NCBI GenBank assembly: GCA_037576195.1
Contig: CM075102.1
Span: forward strand, 37,072,745 to 37,136,744
DNA length: 64,000 bases
DNA from: Phytoseiulus persimilis
Lineage: Eukaryota > Arthropoda > Arachnida > Mesostigmata > Phytoseiidae
Direction: 5' to 3'
The notes beneath the pieces were generated by a model. The model saw only the letters and a list, made by a program, of their open reading frames with translations. It ran no database searches and was not told the origin of the DNA. The translations under genes and the position numbers were made by a program. Shown piece by piece: positions 14,549 through 27,753 of this stretch (position 1 is its first letter; each line of letters begins with the position of its first letter).

Positions 14549-17500
14549 GTCGCACTATCTTCAGGGCGAAAGAGAGCCGGGAACGAACGAGCAGAGCACA
14601 CAGCGAACGGTGCCGGTTAGTTGTCGTAGCCAGTCGGTCATGATGAGGCAGGCAGAAAGCGATGCAAGAGTAGCAACGAAAGCGAGCCGACGAGAGAGTC
14701 AGCTAATCTAGTTATTTGCTCTGGTAGTCAATGACGTTCCGAAAAGAAAAGCGTCGGCAAGGACCGAGGTCTCTTCTAACGAGAGAACTCTCTCTCGGCT
14801 CCTGTGTGACTTATCCCCGCCCGATCTCCTTCCGTTACTCAATTTCTCCGAGACCACGTGACGCTTGAAAATCTGTCGGCGAGGACGTGAGCTACACCAA
14901 ATGACTCCCACGTTCCGTTCAGGGAACGGCCCGGCCGAGTGGTTTGCCTCCGCGGCGGGCCAATAGCTCTCCCCGAACGGCGGGAGCAACACCGGGAGTA
15001 CATTGGAGTCGATTGAAATTCATTATTAGAGAATATCGTTACACTAAAAATAGAACTCCCAGCCGGGCAGTGCGAGCGGGAGGCCGCCAGGCCTGCCTGG
15101 CTGCCTGCCGGCTAGCTAGCCGCTTGAGTGGCTGCTTAATAAAAACTCGTGGACGCTGATCGCTTCGCCCGCTAAGGAATGAGCTCTTAAGGCGCTTGAA
15201 ATGTGCAAATAATTCCCTGGAGCGATCAGACGGAGCGAAGCCCATCGGCCTTAATCAGCCCATCGCCGCCGGTCGCCTTCCCCTTTCGCACGCGATAAAA
15301 ACACAGATTCGCTCGCTGTTTTGTGGTAAACATCGACGTTGTATGAACGACAAACAAGAGCACTGTCTCCGTGCCAAGATTAAGGCATCCGGTTTCGGGC
15401 GACTTGATCCTTCACTCCGAGCATCCATCAACGACATCCGAGCTTCAAAGTGCATCGCGCGCGACCATTGGCCGGGCCGAGCGACCGGGAGGGACGTGTG
15501 AGCGGGAATTTTTTCCATGCTGGCGCCGGACGTCGACGAATGCTCGGAGGAGGAAACAGGGAGATATTTCCCCGTTTCCGTCCGTAGCCATGGCGTCGGT
15601 CTATCGGCCGTCGACTTCATCTCAAAAGTTCAATGACGTCAAAAACTCAACATGGCCTCCGCCAGAGCTCACTGACACCGCGTCGGCGGTTCCTGGAGAA
15701 CTAACTCCATTTCGGCGACGGGATCACTGCCTTACTGAGCTTTGCGGATCCCGGAGGAATATTCACCAGTCTTCGTCAGATTGAAGTTGTCAGGACGTGT
15801 GGACAACTCGTCGGGAGGACTTGGTGTCAGGCCCAGGATCCCTGGCCATGGACACGCGCAAGGTCACGAGACGGGGTCGACCTCCCCTTGCGCAGTGGGC
15901 AACTGGGAAGACGCGGAATCACACCGCTCGGACGAATGCTCATCGAGTCCAAGATCCTCACAGAGAAGCTCTCCATGCTCATTAGAAAGCTTGTTCGGAC
16001 GACATCCAGTGAACTCCATCTAAAGCGCGGGAGCTGCATCGGGCGGAACAGTTGTTCGTTTCCTTTGAGCGCGGGGACCCAGCCCGCTCGTTACAGCTCC
16101 ACTGAGCTGAAAGCAATGCTTCGACGCGGAATTAAAGATCACAACCGGTGTCGCTCCTTTCGGCAAAGGACTCGGGGGGAGGACGACGCTGTTGAAGAGA
16201 CGCCAAAGTGTTGGGCACCGAGAGCAAGCTCCTCCTGAAAAATAACACGGCTGACGCAAGTTTCCGTTTGAGTTGCCGATGCGAGGAGCAAAAACAAGCG
16301 AGGAGGAAGACTTGCCTTCGCGAGCCAGCTCAGGCGGAGGAGCCGTGCTGCAACAGATGTTGCGATGTCTTATCCTTGCTCGAGGCCATGAATTACACGC
16401 GAAATGCGAGACGCTTACGAGATCCCTCCGGTGGCGCAAGCCGCGGCTGCGACGAGTGGGCGAAGGGTTCTCCGTCGCGCCTCAAGCGACGCTCCTGGCA
16501 CGCGAGAGCTCCGGTGTTGTTCGCTCTTCCGTTTTCCGCGACTTCCAGGCTCCCCGAGCTCGTGGGAATCGAGTTCGAGCCCATCGGAACATTTCACGGA
16601 ATCGTCGTGTCCCGAGGCCTGCAGGAACTGGTGACCGCTCGCAGGGAGCCTAATTCCAGTCGGACTCTCCGCCGACTCGGAACGGGAGTGCCGGTGCTCT
16701 GTTGGACTCGCTCGCTGGCAGCCAAGGAGAATCTATTGAGAGAACCTAATCTCCGAGGAAGGTGGACATCCTCTCTAATGGCCGGTGCGTGGTCTACAGA
16801 AAGGACTGTCTCGCCAGCCGCCCAGCAAGCCACCCGCTCGCCGGCCGGCGTGCCTACGACCAAACAGTCAGCCACGGCTTCCATTAAATACAAAGAGCCT
16901 GGATTGGTGGGGTAACTCCTGCTCGACGTGGTGTGTCTTCCCGCCTCACAAAAAGTCACTCTTTTGTCCGTTCCCTGAGCGGTGGCGGTCTTGGAACCGG
17001 TTTGCTGTGTCTGAGAGCAAAACTATCCCTCCCGTCCACTGGCAGTAGTTTTTAGAGCTCGCCCGGAGCTGTGCAGACTCAAGTGCGGGGGTCAGCGGCC
17101 GCTATCGCTGCGTCCGAGTTTTGACGATGGTATTCCGGCCGCAACAGTGTGTCGCAACGCCTGAAAACCGAAGAGCTGCGTGGACAACGGCTCGATATCT
17201 CACTCGCGGCTGAATCCGCGAAAAAGGCGATGGACGGAGCAGAGGACGACGAAGTGGATCCAGGTCCATCCGCCGACTGGCCCGGGAACGGTTTCCTGCC
17301 GAAGAGTGAATTTCTGCTCTCCCCGAATCAGTCCCGCTAACGACCCGGCTGGAGTCCCCACGGTCGAATAGCCGCGGGGATTCCGAATTTCCCTTTTCGT
17401 CTCATTGTTGTGCGCCCGAATCAGCGGATTCCGGATCTGCGTCGCGCTTGCATTGTGCTTTGCGAACAACGCTGTCCCCGTTCCTTTCGCTGGATCGATA

Positions 17501-20191
17501 CAAAGTTAATACCGTTTTTTATTAAGCCCGCCTCGTCGCCGGTCCGACTCAAACACGGGCGAGTTCCATTTAGGGACATTAGAGACGGCGCGGGGAAACT
17601 CCATTCACCACCACCACCCGAAACATTCAGTGCCCTTCCGCGTCAGCGCTGCAATGCCACTCGCCGGCTCGCAAACCTCACTCAATGTTGGGCCCCGGCT
17701 CGCTTGAGGGCCGCTCGCTTCGGGGTTCGAACGAACGGCACAAAAATTGCCCTGTAAGTAACGGCGGGAAGCTGCGATTCCAGAGAACGATGCACCGCAG
17801 AGAAAAACCACCACACGCTCCCGATAAGTTCTGCTTCTGTCCATCATCTTCCCGCGGTAGCTGCAGCACTGCCGCCGGCGGTAGGAGGGCTCGCTGCGTT
17901 GGCCACGAGAACTCACCAGTCCTAGAAGGCTCGACGATACAAACGGGCGGAGGACCGAGTCGGCGTCGAGCGGGAGTTTTTAGCGAGGAGCCCACTGCCT
18001 CGCCGTCCGGGTCTCGAGCGAACGGACTCCTGCCCAGGACGGAGGAGAACACATCCGGGCCGGGGCGGTTCCTCGATGAAACAAAGGAACAGTTTTTCTC
18101 CCGTTCTCGGTGCGTGGAGGCTGACTCCTGAGGTTTCCAAACTCCGGGATCCGTTGACTCATTGCTGGGTCGGTGCCGAACCCGGATCCTCGATTTGAAA
18201 AATCGCTGCGAGCCCTGAGCAAATAAAAGATTATTGGGGTGCAGTTAGCGCTCAAATCAAAACTTCTCGCTCAATAAAAGAGTCGGCGCTGGCGCGGGCT
18301 CGGGCCAGAGTTCAATTTTTCCGAGTCGCCGATCAGTTCCGAACATTGTTGAAATCCTCTCGCGGGGACCCAGGTTTTCCGAAATCTTAACCAGGGAACC
18401 GGAGCTTGCACCGAGCGCTCAGTGATGCCCATTTCGGAGATGATGTTTCATCGATGCCCACGAGATCCTGGAGGACGGTGGGTGCGAGCAAGCGAGGAGC
18501 TCGAACCTTGATGTCAACGGCCGTTCTAGGTGGGAATCGACGAGTTCGAAGAAGACCGAGCTCGATTTATGTAGATATGTGTAAGGAGGGAGACGAGAAA
18601 TATTTGGCTTCTTTCCCCGCGTCGTTCCGCACGCGGATGGTCCATGCGGCCATATCCCGTTCTGCTAGCCGTAAAGCTAAGTCATTGAATAATTCAACAC
18701 AGCGCGGCGCTGGCGGGGTGGTTGTAAAGCAGTAAAGAGGTAAAAAGACCCTTACCGCGGGGTCCGTGCGTGTCCAAAGAACATTTGAGCGGACTGCGTA
18801 GAAACGAGTTCAAATAAGCTCGAGAATGTCTGATAACTCTCTATTGACTTTCGTTCTTGTTCGCTCGTTCAAACGGGAGAAAAATTCAAACGAGCACGCA
18901 GTTGCCATCAGCAACGTCCAGCTGATTAACATCTGATTTCTTCCCTCTGCCTGAGCGCGAAGCACAACGCTCTTCCCGTTGCGTCGGCGGAGCCCGAACC
19001 TTGTTCCTCACTGGTCGTGATGAGGTAGCGCGGTTGGATTTCTTCAGAGTTTTCCTCCAGCTACATATATCGTCAAAGCGAGCTTCACGAAGCGAGCACT
19101 GGATGTTGGAGTACCTCGACGAAGAAAGCTCGAGGGAGAATATACGGTCCCCCTCGCATGGAGGTCCTCCTGCTCCTCCTCGGATGAGGTATTCGGGAAA
19201 GGTTGCGAGTTTCATCGTGCAGGTCAGCGCCGGGAGAACAGAAATCGAGGATTTCGCTCGGACGTGCTCTGAAGCTTGTCCGGGTGATTGGAAAAGTTGG
19301 GCTCCGACCAAACTGGCGGTTGCAGCGTCTCTCCCTGGAGCCGTTGGTCGAGGTGGGTGTTTCCGCCGGTCGGGGCATCCGTCTGATTCGGACAAGCTGT
19401 CTGCTCCTCGAGGGGTTTTTCTTTTTCTCTTCGGAAGCTTTCGGGTTTCTCTCGTCGTTCGAGAGCCCCAGCTCGCAACCTGATCTGACTGGGGGCTGTC
19501 TGAAGCCGCGACCCGGGCTCATCGCTGACTGGTATCCAGGCTGACTGACGAATCGCATACCGTGTCATGGTTTGGCTCGGGTCGTTGTTTGTGCGTTCGC
19601 CTCGCGGAATTTCCTGCGTACCTGTCTGCCTGCCAGGCCGAGCCCGTCGATCCGCTCTCTGCATCGCCGCCTCGACGACAGCCGCGCAAATCTAATTCAG
19701 ATGAAAGGGAAGAGCAGGAAACTCGCTCGTGGCTCGAGACACAGATTCAGTTCCAGATATTTGATGTAGGCGCATCTCGCACGCCAAGAGTTGGCGACGG
19801 GTATCGCTCCTCTAGCTGTTCATCGACATTCCTGTGAATATAGGCCTCGAACGATGGAGATCCATCGCGTCGCGTCTCCATCTTCAGCGCCGCTGCAAAC
19901 GGCGAGGGATTGACGACGCTTCTGAACGTGACGAAGAGATTCTTCTCTCCTCTCGGATCATTTCGGAAGTACAAAGCGGCCTGTCCGGATCAGGTCGAGC
20001 GCGAAGGGATGACGGAGTTCAGAAACGCATGCGTGCACTCTTTCGTAGTTTTCGAGGAACGATCTTGTATACCGGCTCACTCAGCTCACCAGGTTCTGAG
20101 CTCTTTAGTCCTCGCTCGCTCGAACAAGGCGGCTATTCATCGCAGCGGACGCAAAACCCTTCGTGCTCGCTGTCTCTGCGATAAGCCGAAC

Positions 20192-20242
20192 GGTGGTTGG
20201 TTGGTTGGTTGGTTGGTTGGTCGGTCGGTCGGTTCGTTCGTT
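20192..20242. repeat. (GGTT)n(GGTC)n(GTTC)n compound tetranucleotide array
   Basis: Roughly six GGTT units change to about three GGTC units and then to GTTC units. The serial change of unit by single substitutions shows an array that has mutated and re-expanded. It is the longest tetranucleotide array in the window. Confidence 0.9.
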
Positions 20243-22133
20243 GCCAAGTTGGCCAGGACGGGGTTGATAATCCACGCACGATAAGAACTACAAAGTGACT
20301 GCGGCGGGCTTTCAGCCCCTACTGTGAAGTCGACAGCAGGGCCGTGTTGCCGGCCGCTCTCCTGCCCCTGACCGGACGGTAGTCTGCGAGCGTTTTCGCT
20401 CGATTTTTTCCAAGGATTACAACAAGCAGACATTCCCGACGTCGCAGTCGAGCCACACAAAACTTCATCCTTATTCCTGCCGTTTCGAGCCATGTCGCTT
20501 CGGGGGCGGCAGCGTCCGAGTTGCCAAGGACCACAACGCGAGCATTGTTGTGAACGGAGAGAGAACGCAATGCCGCCCATGCCATCAACTTCCTATGATG
20601 AACGGCTCCGAGCATCTCGCGTGTTTCGGGCGAGTTCAGTCGTCGTTGTAACCGCAAGTGCTGCCCCAGTGTGGCGCGCCCATTCTCCCGCGGGCTGCGA
20701 GTAGGTTGTGGGCTGACGGCAGCGGCGGCGGCAACGACGACGACAACAAGAAGGAGAAGAAAACGAAACACATAGCGCATGACGAAGATGACAGCGTCCG
20801 CTCCCCGAAATTCGTGAGGGACAACGTCGTCGACCCGTCGTTGTCACAGTCGGCGGCGAACAACGCGTTCGCCATCAAATACTACGCCCGTATCGCACGG
20901 GGAGACATAACGAGATGACGTAAGACACCCGAATGGCTCGGTCGGTCACAAATACCTCCACATGGTGAGAGATGTATGGTTATGGGCTTGGATGGATAGC
21001 ACAGCGGAATAGCACCGACTCGGGACATCTGGCTCCTGATGACTCCTGTGCCTGCAAGGCTGGCGTGTTCTAAACTCTGATGTACGTTTCCTGTGCGAGC
21101 CTGGAGCGAATTTCACGCATCTGTAACCTTATTCAAATTCCCTTGGAAGCAGAAGAGAGGAATTCCGTGCGTCACCCATAGTCACAGTTTTTCTCCGTTT
21201 TCGGCAGATTTCAGTTTGCTTATCCTCACCGTAGACGGGCAGCCCGAGGCGTTGTGCAGCCGGAGCTCCTCCTCCTCCTGCTTTTTCGTTTCTATTCTTC
21301 GCGACGTTTTGCTCTGTCGCTATATTCAGCTCCTTCTCCTCCGTTCTCCTCGCAGTCTGAATTTGCATGTCCTCTACCCCAAGGCGGGCTTCACGTGCAC
21401 AGCGGATTGCTGACAGCCCCGATAAACTTTCTGACACCTCCGACGCCGATACGGCATTTCACAATGGGCGTACGACAGCTGCCAAAAGGGCATTCGGGAG
21501 ACGAGTCGCCAGGAATCCGCAGCACTTTTCGTCGGCAAGGGCAGCGGTTACGCTGATCGGCATCGGACCGTATTCCAAGACGCTATTTGAGCGAGGAGGT
21601 TTCCGAGCTCGCTGTTGTGCGGCGATTTCGGAAAGCTCGCCAATCGTCGACTTCCGTGAGCGGAGGCCGCAACAGGCTTCGGAACCGAACCGGCAGACCG
21701 CCGTCCGAGGGTGGCGGACAAGGCCTTCTCCAACGGCGGCTCGGGAGCTAAATTGAAACGACCGGGAGCTAATCGAGGACGGTTGAGAGCTGTTACGAAT
21801 AGCTGGCGGCTTTCGGCGGTTTCCTCTCTTTCAGCAATCGTTCTCGAATTATGAGCGATCGTCATGAGCGGAAACGTCTGTGCGATAATATCCCGCTCCT
21901 GTCAACGTCAGTTTGATTAATGTTTCCCTGGACAACAATCGCAGGTGGATTGAGGAGAAACAAGCAATCTGCGTGCACGATCATCAACGTCGTCATCATC
22001 ATGGCATTCCGCGACCAGCTGCTCGGGACAGGCCGGGCTGGAGCCCCGAGAGCTCGCGGGACCGCCCCGGTGCTCATATGCGCTCCCGGGGACAATACAT
22101 CGAAGCGAACAGCTCCCTCAATGAGTCGAGGGC

Positions 22134-22172
22134 GGTCAGCTCAGCTGGACGCACAGGGGGTTCGAACCCCGA
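22134..22172 (+). other. tRNA-like A-box/B-box remnant
   Basis: A block GTCAGCTCAGCTGGAC resembles a Pol III A box, i.e. the D-arm of a tRNA. It is followed by GGGGTTCGAACCCC, which contains a B-box (T-loop) core and is itself a perfect 14-bp palindrome. The two boxes are about 20 nt too close for a complete tRNA, so an anticodon arm could not fit. It may be a deleted tRNA pseudogene or chance; I cannot decide. Confidence 0.2.
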
Positions 22173-22991
22173 GTTCCCATCTTCCGCATACGCCGGCGTT
22201 CGTGGAACCTGTGCTCGCGCAGTGTCCTCCGCGCATCGGACGCCGCCCGAATATTTTCACTGAGCGAGGTCCCTGCCCGGATCGCATCAGGCAGGACGTA
22301 CACGTATCGGCTCCTCGATTCGGAAGTGTCTCAAAGGCTGTAGGGGATTTGGTGGGGAAAATGTTTCAAGATAGTGAGAGGCGACGTGAGCTCGCTCGCA
22401 CTTTCCAGAGCCCCTCCTGAGCCTTCCCCGGTGTTGGCGGGCGAGAACCTGTCCGACATTTCCGGAGCCGCCGCCGCCACCGCATATGGACCGATAAAAC
22501 GGAATTGCTCCCGAGTCTGAGAGCGAAATCTTCGATTTCGGAGCGTTTGCACCGTCGCTCGTTAGTACAATGCGGTATGCTTCTCTCCTCTCGCGCTCGA
22601 CGAGCTCGCCCTTCTTCCACGCCAAAGGCTCATCGGGGGGAAGAGGCTCTGTTAGTCGAGCATCCCTCGTCGTTGCACTCAGCCGAGCCGCGCATTCTGA
22701 AGCGCTCGAGAGTCCGCACTTCTACGATTCAACGAAGTTGCCATCGTCGTTATGCGCGTCCTCGTGAAGGATTCAATAACGATTGTACCTGAGATTGGCG
22801 GGCTTATTTCGCATGCAGCTGTTCCAGTGGAAAATGAGGCCTTCATCGCTCACGGGCCATGATGGAAGCAGCAGAGCTAAGCCGTCATCGTCTATGAACC
22901 AAAAGGGTTTCATGAGCCGGAGGGTGGCGTGAACCCGCGGAAAAAGGGCGCGATCGTGCTCTTGCCGAGGCGGACGTCCATCGAGCGAGCG

Positions 22992-23015
22992 GGCCGGGTG
23001 GCCAGCCACCCGGCC
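22992..23015. repeat. perfect 10-bp hairpin, 4-nt loop
   Basis: GGCCGGGTGG, loop CCAG, then CCACCCGGCC: a perfect G+C-rich inverted repeat of ten pairs. There is no T run after it, so it is not a bacterial-type terminator. No function can be assigned. Confidence 0.85.
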
Positions 23016-26000
23016 AGCCTTTAATCTCGCGCAGCAAAACTCTGATCTCAACTTCTCGTAGGACAAGATGGAGCACCCTGCGTACCCCACGGACTCCGCT
23101 CTGCCCCATCGCGGTACAAATTGCTGTTCTCCCGGACGTCGACATTTCGGAGTAGCTGTACCCGCTCGAGTTCGACTTCCGTGAATCTCGAGTTTGTGCG
23201 TAGACCGTAGACGCTCGTTCTTGACCTGGTCCTGAGCCTCGGTCCTAGTAGGTGAAGGTCCCCGAACGCCGATGGAGAACATGTTGCAAGTAGGCTAACG
23301 CCGCGGACTACTCCCCATGATTCGTTCTTCATCACCAGGATGACAGGACCGGTCTTTCAGATTTGACGCTCTACCGGGGAGCTTCTCTCATCCTCGAGCT
23401 ACGCTCATCTGATGCGCGCCGTTTTCGATCTCCGAAACACGAAAACTCGAGCCGCTTCGAAGGTCGGTGGCGCACTCAACGAGAACGAGCAGGGGAATTC
23501 AAACAAGCGAATCGAAATATGCATCAGTATCCAGTGGAGCCGCAGCGGAAAGCCCTGGAAGCAGATCCTCTCGCTCCTTTCTCCGGCAAGCGTTCAACGG
23601 GCAGCTACGAAGAGTTCCCGGCACTCTGATCCCGAACGCACACAATGATTATTTCTAATGTTTCTCGCTCACCAGCTCCCCGGTTGATCAGAGCCGGACG
23701 ATTTCTTATCGTTGCAGCGGCTCTCTTTGCGATCACCAAGAGCGGCAGCACCACATTTCAACGACGGCAATAGAGCGGAGCGGGGACGAAGGAGGGAGCG
23801 GCTCGGCTCGATTTGTTCAAGCTGCTGCCGGTCGTTTGGAACGTAGGATCACCCGCGCCCCGCACCGTCGTCGGCTGTCCCTGCCTTGTCTCTCGGAGCG
23901 GGCATCCGTCGGTTCGTCCAGGACATCATCCATATAACTTCGTTATCCAACCCGATGTAACGTTTGCGGAAACACCAAGACAACGAGATTAAGGTCGGTC
24001 GGTCGGGAGCGGCTGACAGAGCGCAGCCTTGGCAGCGTCGCAGAAGTTCGAGTAGGATATTGTGCCTTTCGGCCATCGTCGCAAAAACGTTGGCTTTTCC
24101 CCCTGGGATGGGGCCATATCGCGCAGATCCTTTGATTTGAAAGTGAACACCTGCCAGCGGCGCGAAAGGAAACTGACTGCGGCCCTCTCGTTTCCTTTGA
24201 TGAAACGAGGGTTTCTGACAGACTGAAGGGTTGAGCTGCCACAGCAAGCTTTGGATTCGCTGACAGTCGGCGAGGAAGGCTCTCGGCGTCTCCCCTCCGG
24301 AGCTTCATTAGGCCGAAGGGGCGGCAACCTCAGGAGGAAACCACTCGCCGCGTCGCTCCCATCCCTGCGCGGCCCAGATAGGCTCTATTACCATAATAGG
24401 AACAATGCACTGCGCACATGAACTGAATCCTTTCATATAAAATCATTTTGATCCGTTGGACGGCGGCAAAACGAAGCCGGCTGCCTGCACCGATCAGCTG
24501 TTTACGTAAATATTCGATGGATTCCAGGAACGTTTCCCGCTTTGTGGTCGAGAGCGCGGGAGCTGTTTCCTGCCCGCATAGCTGGTGTCTGTCCTCAACC
24601 CTTCCGCTAGCGATTCGATCCCAACCCACGGTGGCGTTAACTCCCATTCTATGATCCGGCCGCATTGGCAAAACGCTCGATTAGTAGCAGGGGAAGCGAA
24701 CCACTGGTAGTTTCTGCTGGTGGTGCAGCCGGGGCTGGCTCACATCGGCGCAATGGTTGGGAGAACTCCCGGCCAGACCCCAACTGCAGCTTCGTAATGA
24801 GCAAATGCCGTGATTTCGACGTTCTGTGACCCCGCAGCCGCCTGTGCCACCGCGAGCAGCGGCGACGCTAGCAGCAGGAACAGCTCTTACTTCTCTGGGC
24901 ACCAAATTGAATCTTGGCCAAGCGAAGCCCTTGCGGGAATTGACGAATTCTATTAGAAGTTTGCTGAAACCCTCGCCGCATTGTGGTATTGCGTGGGCGG
25001 GCGGGCCTTCGTCGCGAGAACACATTTGTACAAAAGACTCGCTGATCCGCACGCCTCACTCCGCTACTTTTCCGCGTCTGGTAATGGAAATATGGACCCA
25101 CGCTTATCCAGACTAGGTGCGAACCGAGGCCAGGGAACGGGAGGAACAAAGCCAGGAATGCGTTGCGTTTGGCTCACCTCTATTGGCTGTTGTTCGGAAC
25201 CCCGGCGTCGACAACGCAGGAGAAAAACTACAACAACGGCGGTCGCGAGGACGACAGCGACCGAAACCACGACGACAGCGCAAACAGGAAACCAATTGAC
25301 TGTGGACTCTGGTTTTCCTTGGTTTTTTCTTCTTTCTCTCTCGAGGAGATAGACCCCGTACGGAGAGGCGCGAAGAAGAGGCACAAGAGACAGGCCTTAT
25401 CCTGTGGCTGATGTAATATTTACTCAGAGTCTGTCGTCGTCGTTGCCGCCGCGCCGCCGCAACCATCACCACAGCCTAACTGTGGTCTTTGTAGACATGC
25501 CTTCCTGTCGTCTTGTTCCCTTATCCCTTGTTCCCTTCCCGGAAGACTCCGCTAGGAAAAACACCGAAGGCGAAAAACAACCTCGTTACTCACGGTGCTA
25601 ACAAGCTGTTAGCTCTCATCAAGGTGCCAAGTCATGCCTTGGAATATTTATTTATCCAGCGCAGAGAACGTTCGGGACTCATTTCCCCCTCTCTCGTTTG
25701 GAAAGCAACTCAGAGAGCACGGCGTTCCGCACCTTCATCAGCGACCAATAGCCGAGCGAATCAGATGAATGGCGTCCTCATCGACTTCACGATTCGCTTC
25801 GAACAGGCGTCACAGCCGAGAATACATTGCAATAGCGCTTTGGAACGACGTCGACGGAAATTGCAAAAAGGCAGCTAAAAAAGAATCCTCACTTCTTTCA
25901 TGTTCGCAGAGCCTCAAAGCCCTGGAGTTGATTTTGCTTTTGTCGATTCTCCGCTGTCGACAAAAGCCAGCTCAAAGGTGACACAGTTTGCGGAGCGAAG

Positions 26001-26246
26001 TCTGCAACCGGAGCGACTCGAGCAATGTCTCCAGCCGACCAAGTTTTCTGCGGGATCTCCTAGAAGCCCCGGAGATATCGTATTGGGTTTAGTCTGAGAC
26101 GGCAGTGGAACGAATGACGACCGGCCACCCCGCCGGGCCAGCTCGATCCGCTGGAAAACGAACTTCGATCGTTTCTCGGGTCCCGGTGGGAGAAGCCTTT
26201 GTTTGATGCATTCAATGCGTGTGACCAGACGACGGTGATATCTTCG

Positions 26247-26266
26247 CGGTGCGGTCGACCGCACCG
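26247..26266. repeat. perfect 20-bp palindrome
   Basis: CGGTGCGGTCGACCGCACCG is identical to its reverse complement over 20 bases. It could be a dimeric protein binding site or a hairpin without a loop. No nearby gene can be assigned to it. Confidence 0.85.
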
Positions 26267-27529
26267 TGGGAATTCCCAATCTCAGCCGATGCATTGCTGG
26301 AACGATATTTGCTGTCGACGGCCACGCGGAGCTCCGGTACAGCACTCCATGGATTCATGGCTTCCTTGGCGGCGATACTTCTCCGAGGAGGGAAGAGGAA
26401 AACAAAAGCAATCCGAGGACGATCCTTGAAAGAACTCTCTTAATCCAATGTGAGCTTATTCCCCGCTTGCGGAGAATCTGGCAGGCTCTGATGTGATCAG
26501 AGGAGCCTGAAGAAACAAAAGCGAGGTTTGTTGTCTGTCAATTTGCGATCATTCGTGCTCGAAAGGAGATCGGACGACGAGACTTTGCAGGGGAAGCCCG
26601 AGAAAAAGAGTACAAAGAAGAGAGCTTTTTCCTCTCCATCGTCAACAAGTAAGCGACCGTTGATGCGGAAGTCACTGTCGACGATGCCGCCGCTGCTGCC
26701 GTTATCAGCCGTCGTCGAGTTGTCCTTCCTCTGTATCAGGCTGTCTAACACCATCTCCCAGCTCGTTTTCCTTGTCGTCCCATTCTTCCCCGCCCGCGTC
26801 CCACTCTCTTTGTTGGCATCCCTGTCAAGACGACAGTGACTTTCAGTACAACCACCGGCGCCACCAGCTCGGGCTGTAGTGGTTGCTGCGCTGGCTTCGG
26901 TATCAGCACAAACTCGAGCAGGGAGAACATCATTATACAAAAGGACATTTCACCTTCAAGGAGGAGAAACAAAAGCCTCGAAAGAATCATGGAGGGGGGG
27001 AGGAGGGAGGGAGAACGACGCAGACTACGAAAAGGACGACGAAAATGGCGGGACAAAAGAAACGTCGAACACAGAGACGATCGCAGTAACGTATAATGAA
27101 GGAGAACCAGGGGAAGGAACGAGCAAGGCAAGCTGAGGAGGGAACGGATTGACGTGTTCACTTCGACGAGCCATGAATTTTGATAGGGCGTCGTGCCCGC
27201 GAGGCAAGGAGCCGAAGACAGCTCACATGCTGCTCATACAGCAGAGGACACGACGGATGGAAACGTGCGTACGTTTCCTCAGAAGATATCGGACTCAGAT
27301 AGGAAGCATATTACTTCGAAATCGGGGCTCGACGTTCGCTTAAGCTCGGAGTTGGATGCTTTCATGGTTGAGGTTGAGATTTTCTGGTTGACGAGACACC
27401 AGCGAAAAGATGCCCAGATGAAGAGAGACGGGCGGGCGGGCAACCATCCACCGCACACAGCGAAAGAGGAATGCAGACAGGGTGGCGTTACGCTGGCTTC
27501 TATCGCAGATACGCTCTCCAACAGGCCGG

Positions 27530-27552
27530 CCGGCCGGCGGACGGGCCGGCAG
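27530..27552. repeat. GGCC-rich low-complexity tract
   Basis: Overlapping GGCCGGCC units on both sides of an imperfect GGACGGGCC. Similar GGCC/CCGG clusters occur at 3421-3435 and 49577-49592. Confidence 0.7.
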
Positions 27553-27616
27553 GGTGTGGCATCAAGTCGCCGCGTAACCAAACTTGCCCGCCGCCCTTTT
27601 CCCGGCGCTCGTTCGT

Positions 27617-27652
27617 CCCCCCCCCCCCCCCCCCTCTCCCCCCCCCCCCCCC
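27617..27652. repeat. C18-TCT-C15 homopolymer tract
   Basis: Eighteen C, then TCT, then fifteen C: the longest C/G tract in the window. The complementary G strand could form a quadruplex. Run length may be unreliable in the assembly. Confidence 0.9.
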
Positions 27653-27753
27653 TACTGATCGCCTGCCCGCTTGCCCCCTCTCTCAGTGGCTTGTTTGACC
27701 CCTCGTGACTCAGATTCTTGGTCGCATGACGGTGTTGCGCCATTTGTCTTCTA

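Larger units (their letters stand above)
8552..20191. other. non-coding stretch with simple repeats
   Basis: No gene can be supported. A strong acceptor-like site (TGCGTTCTTTCAG, ending at 12923) leads into an open frame that closes near 13072. No partner donor and no recognisable protein go with it. The frame of 235 codons at 16208-16915 and others near 17.4-18.1 kb have no family features. A GTAAGT donor-like site at about 17757 ends an open frame of 115 codons, but without a matching acceptor I do not call an exon. The rest is short simple repeats, listed separately. Confidence 0.55.
20243..27616. other. non-coding stretch with hairpin, palindrome and purine-rich tract
   Basis: No supportable gene. 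The minus-strand open frame at 24330-24671 has mixed composition but no domain I recognise, and it is overlapped by open frames on the plus strand. Structural features (a hairpin at 22992-23015 and a palindrome at 26247-26266) are listed separately. From about 26940 to 27140 the plus strand is strongly purine-rich (AGGAG/GGAGGGAGGG). A GTC/GCC-rich microsatellite lies at 25433-25460. Confidence 0.55.

Noticed and set aside
16208..16915. 235-codon plus-strand open frame
   Set aside because: Low-information Arg/Ser/Pro-rich product, antisense frames open as well, no splice or start context that singles it out.
10366..20718. Shared near-identical 22-mer (AGTAGGTT.TGGGCTGACG.CA) at about 10367 and 20699
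   Set aside because: Two mismatches in about 22 bases between two places 10 kb apart is near what chance gives for a window of this size.
20995..21080. GGATAGCACAGCGGAATAGC resembling a tRNA or SINE A box
   Set aside because: No acceptable B box downstream, and no clear match to the element at 52.9 kb.
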